From contig DBQP01000007.1 of NCBI GenBank assembly GCA_002305265.1, positions 37,354 to 101,353 of the forward strand: 64,000 nt of DNA, in the 5' to 3' direction. Below, one piece after another: positions 61,429 through 64,000 of the stretch; position 1 is the first letter of the stretch; each line of letters opens with the position of its first letter. A model generated the notes under the pieces. It did not search any database. It was given only the letters and a program-made list of their open reading frames with translations, and was not told the origin of the DNA. Source of the DNA: Prevotellaceae bacterium UBA1391 (GTDB taxonomy: Bacteria; Bacteroidota; Bacteroidia; Bacteroidales; Bacteroidaceae). The position numbers and the translations under genes were made by a program.

Positions 61429-63942
61429 TCATACCTCGGGCATGGTTTCGCCTCGCTTGGTGCCATAACCGTAGCCATAGCTGTATGAGTAGTTGTTGTA
61501 TTTATAGCCGCGGGTCTTGTAGCCGTAGCCAGGCGTAGCAATCAGTTCCTCTCCGTTCAGGATGAGGTTCACATTCGGCAGGCGCTGCTCTGCTGAGAGT
61601 GAATTGATCATGGCGAAGTCGGCGCGGAGTGAATAGTTGGCACGGACGATATAAAGCGTGAGGTCGGCAAACTTGGCAATCGTCAGCGTATCGGAAACGA
61701 GACCGATGGGGGCCGTGTCCAGAATGACGTAGTCGTATTTCTCCTTCAGATAGTTGATGGCGATGCCGAGATTCTCACGCTCCAGCAGCTCGCCGGGGTT
61801 GGGAGGTATCGGGCCAGCTGCCAGGATGTCGAGGTTGTCGCTGACGTCCGACTTCTGAATCAGCGAGTCGAGCATCTGCGGTTCATCAGGATTGGCAGAG
61901 AGGAAGTCGGAAAGACCACGGTGCGTGTCTGGCAAACCGAAGACGGAGGCCAAGCGCGGCTTGCGTATGTCGAGTCCGACAATCACGACGCGCTTGCCGG
62001 CGAATGCCATGATGGCGGCGAGGTTTGCAGCGATGGTCGTCTTTCCTTCACCCGACGTGGACGACGTGAAGAGGATGACGTTCTCGTGCGGTTTCAGCAC
62101 GAACGGAAGGTTGGAGCGCAGGCGACGGAACACTTCCATCATGAGGCTGTTGCGTCCTTCCTGTATCAAGATGGTGCGTCGCTTCTCCTTCGCCAATGTC
62201 TTCACATTGGGCACTGTAGCCAGCAGCGGCAGCTTGGTAAGCTGGGCGATGTCGTTTCCGCTCTCAATGCGATAGCGCAACAGCTGACGTACATAGTGGT
62301 AAAGGGACGGAAGGCCGAGCCCGATAGCGAGCGCGATGAGCAAGATCATTTTCTTCTGGGGAACCACCGGTCTGCTGCTGGCGATGGGCTCTTCGATCAC
62401 TTTTCCTTTGTAGGCGGCTGACGCCAGCGTGATTTCGTTTTCCTCACGCTTCTGAAGGAGCATCAGGTAGAGGCCTGCTTTCACTTCCTGCTGGCGCATG
62501 ATGTCCTGCATGGCTCGCTCTTTTCCTGGCGCTGCCGATATTTTGTTGGTGTACTTGCTCTGCTGTGCCATCAGTCTGTTGCTCTGCATGGCCAGTTGCT
62601 GACGTGTGCTGGAGAGGGAGGAACGGATGGTGGCTTGGTAGCCTTCAAGCTGCGACGTGAGGGAGCTCACGCGTGGATTCGTCTCAGGAACGGTGCGGAG
62701 CAGATTGTCCCGCTCGATGACTGTCTCGTTGTATTTTGACAGCATTTGTGTGAGCGCTGCGTCTTTCAGTCCTACGTTGGTCGGTATGACCTTGAGGTGG
62801 TTGCGGCTGTCGTTCACGTAGTCGGAGAGGTAGCCGACAAGCTGGAGCTGCGTGTTGACATCCACGAGCTTGGTCTCGTATTCAATGTTTTGCGTGACGT
62901 CGACTCTGGCGTCATTCGTGAGGTCGACGATGCCTGTGCTGCGCTTATACTGCTCGAGCGTGCCTTCGGTGGCGCTGAGTTCCTTGCTGATGATACCGAG
63001 TCGCTTGTCGATGAAGTCGGCAGTGCGGCGCGCTTCTTCTGTATTGTCGTTGGTGGCGTCCTCATTGTAGGACTTGGCCAATTTGCTCAGATAGTCTTTG
63101 GCGCGTTCCGGCAGATTGTCTCGCATGGAGACCACTGCAATCGTTGTCAGTTTTGATGTTGATTCCACACTGAGGCGGCTGGTATAGACTGAAGCGATGG
63201 CCTCCAGCGGATAGACGTAGACGTTGAGCGGACGATTGAGCTTGTAGATGTCCTGTTCTTTTACTTGCCCGTTGGCTTTCAGGGACTGCGCGTAGAACAT
63301 GATGAGCGGGTTCTGCCGGATGATGACATTGCCCAGCGGCGTCTGCAGCTTGGCCGGAAATTGTGTGACGGTCTTGTCGCTCTCGTGGTCTGTGCCGAAG
63401 ATGTCGGTGTAGGAGATGTTTACCTGCAGCGCCCCCTTTCCCGTACTTTCCAGTCTGACTTTGACGGTGTGTTTCAGGGAGTCCAGCATGCTCTCGTCGA
63501 TATCGACGAGATAGGGAGAGTTCTTTCCATAGATCTCGCGGTCTTTGATGCGGTGATCGGAGAAATAGGCGACGTAGAGCTTGAGGTCGCGTACCACGCG
63601 CTTGTTGAGCATACGTGTGCGAAGCACTTCAATCTCGTTGTCGAATCCATTGCTGTTGTTCATGAATCCAAGCTCCGAGAATGTCGTGTTGAGGGAGTTT
63701 GCGTAGGGCGACGACTGTCTCTCGTTCTTGATGAGAATCTTGGAGCCCACCTGGTAGAGCGGGGTCTGATAGCGCAAGTAGATGTATGCAATGCCTAAGC
63801 AGACAATGACAGAAGCCAGAAGCAGATACTTGTAGCGTAAGATCAAGTACCAGATGGTGCTTAGACTGAGTCCGCTGTCTTCATTATTTCTATCCGCGGA
63901 ATCATAGCCGTATTCGTTGGGCTGGTTGTTGTCCAATGCCAT
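61429..63942 (-). CDS. Polysaccharide co-polymerase / tyrosine autokinase (Wzc-like)
   Basis: 837-residue inner-membrane protein for export and chain-length control of capsule or exopolysaccharide. The Wzz domain lies between transmembrane helices at about 38-57 and 531-551, with a periplasmic coiled-coil region (about 270-500) and a PxxP-like SSRPVVPQKK before the second helix. The cytoplasmic BY-kinase has Walker A FTSSTSGEGKTTIAANLA (about 618-635), Walker A' VVIVGLDIRKPR (about 652-663), Walker B YVILDTAPIG (about 739-748), and a Tyr-rich autophosphorylation tail (about 808-834, a dozen Tyr). No polysaccharide export partner is visible before the window ends. Confidence 0.94.
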   Translation of the reverse strand: MALDNNQPNEYGYDSADRNNEDSGLSLSTIWYLILRYKYLLLASVIVCLGIAYIYLRYQTPLYQVGSKILIKNERQSSPYANSLNTTFSELGFMNNSNGFDNEIEVLRTRMLNKRVVRDLKLYVAYFSDHRIKDREIYGKNSPYLVDIDESMLDSLKHTVKVRLESTGKGALQVNISYTDIFGTDHESDKTVTQFPAKLQTPLGNVIIRQNPLIMFYAQSLKANGQVKEQDIYKLNRPLNVYVYPLEAIASVYTSRLSVESTSKLTTIAVVSMRDNLPERAKDYLSKLAKSYNEDATNDNTEEARRTADFIDKRLGIISKELSATEGTLEQYKRSTGIVDLTNDARVDVTQNIEYETKLVDVNTQLQLVGYLSDYVNDSRNHLKVIPTNVGLKDAALTQMLSKYNETVIERDNLLRTVPETNPRVSSLTSQLEGYQATIRSSLSSTRQQLAMQSNRLMAQQSKYTNKISAAPGKERAMQDIMRQQEVKAGLYLMLLQKREENEITLASAAYKGKVIEEPIASSRPVVPQKKMILLIALAIGLGLPSLYHYVRQLLRYRIESGNDIAQLTKLPLLATVPNVKTLAKEKRRTILIQEGRNSLMMEVFRRLRSNLPFVLKPHENVILFTSSTSGEGKTTIAANLAAIMAFAGKRVVIVGLDIRKPRLASVFGLPDTHRGLSDFLSANPDEPQMLDSLIQKSDVSDNLDILAAGPIPPNPGELLERENLGIAINYLKEKYDYVILDTAPIGLVSDTLTIAKFADLTLYIVRANYSLRADFAMINSLSAEQRLPNVNLILNGEELIATPGYGYKTRGYKYNNYSYSYGYGYGTKRGETMPEV

Positions 63943-64000
63943 AATGATTGGTTTATAAGTGTGGTTTGCTTGAATCGTAAACCCGTTGGCGGAATTAATT

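Overview
The window reads as chromosomal DNA of a Prevotellaceae-like member of the Bacteroidales. The evidence is Bacteroidetes-type -7 promoter boxes (TAnnTTTG), a hybrid two-component system (HTCS), a xylan cluster built like the Prevotella xyn genes, two secreted proteins ending in the Prevotella-type DGR…GINIIK C-terminal signal, and a DNA composition somewhat above 50% GC by eye. No rRNA, tRNA, transposase, phage gene or CRISPR array was found.

Layout. 1-2,200: end of an unidentified ORF, a 22-bp tandem array and dnaB. 2,360-4,300 (minus): queuosine operon, transporter-queC-queF. 4,670-10,940 (minus): rhamnose operon rhaB-rhaA-transporter-rhaD headed by a secreted GH43. 11,320-14,745 (minus): GH25 lysozyme, DUF4861 protein and phytase-like esterase. 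14,800-26,265 (plus): mtaB, glycosyltransferase, phoH, purC, menG, aroE, alpha/beta hydrolase, TPM protein, lemA, AlaX-type editing protein and a YigZ/IMPACT protein. 26,400-33,120 (minus): addA-addB recombination nuclease. 33,500-36,060: rarA (plus) and a ROK glucokinase (minus). 36,100-56,540 (minus): xylan block, comprising GPH symporter, GH10 xylanase and GH43_1 beta-xylosidase (one operon), a 1141-aa secreted modular protein, a GH5-GH43 fusion, a GH43, an SGNH acetylesterase and the HTCS regulator. 57,265-59,480 (plus): NfeD plus flotillin-like protein. 60,227-63,942 (minus): polysaccharide tyrosine autokinase, small HAD protein, upp.

In the xylan block, the secreted enzymes (GH10, GH5-GH43, GH43, esterase) should cut and deacetylate xylan, the GPH symporter should import xylo-oligosaccharides, and the signal-less GH43_1 should finish them in the cytoplasm under HTCS control. 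No SusC/SusD pair is present. The rhamnose operon carries isomerase, kinase, aldolase and an MFS permease.

The least expected content lies between genes. Five intergenic regions each carry exactly three copies of the palindrome GAAGGCCTTC spaced exactly 22 bp apart. Other intergenic arrays of unrelated sequence (before dnaB, after rhaD, upstream of the esterase, before purC, before upp) also step by 22 or 44 bp. This is a coherent repeat system that I do not recognise from any described element.
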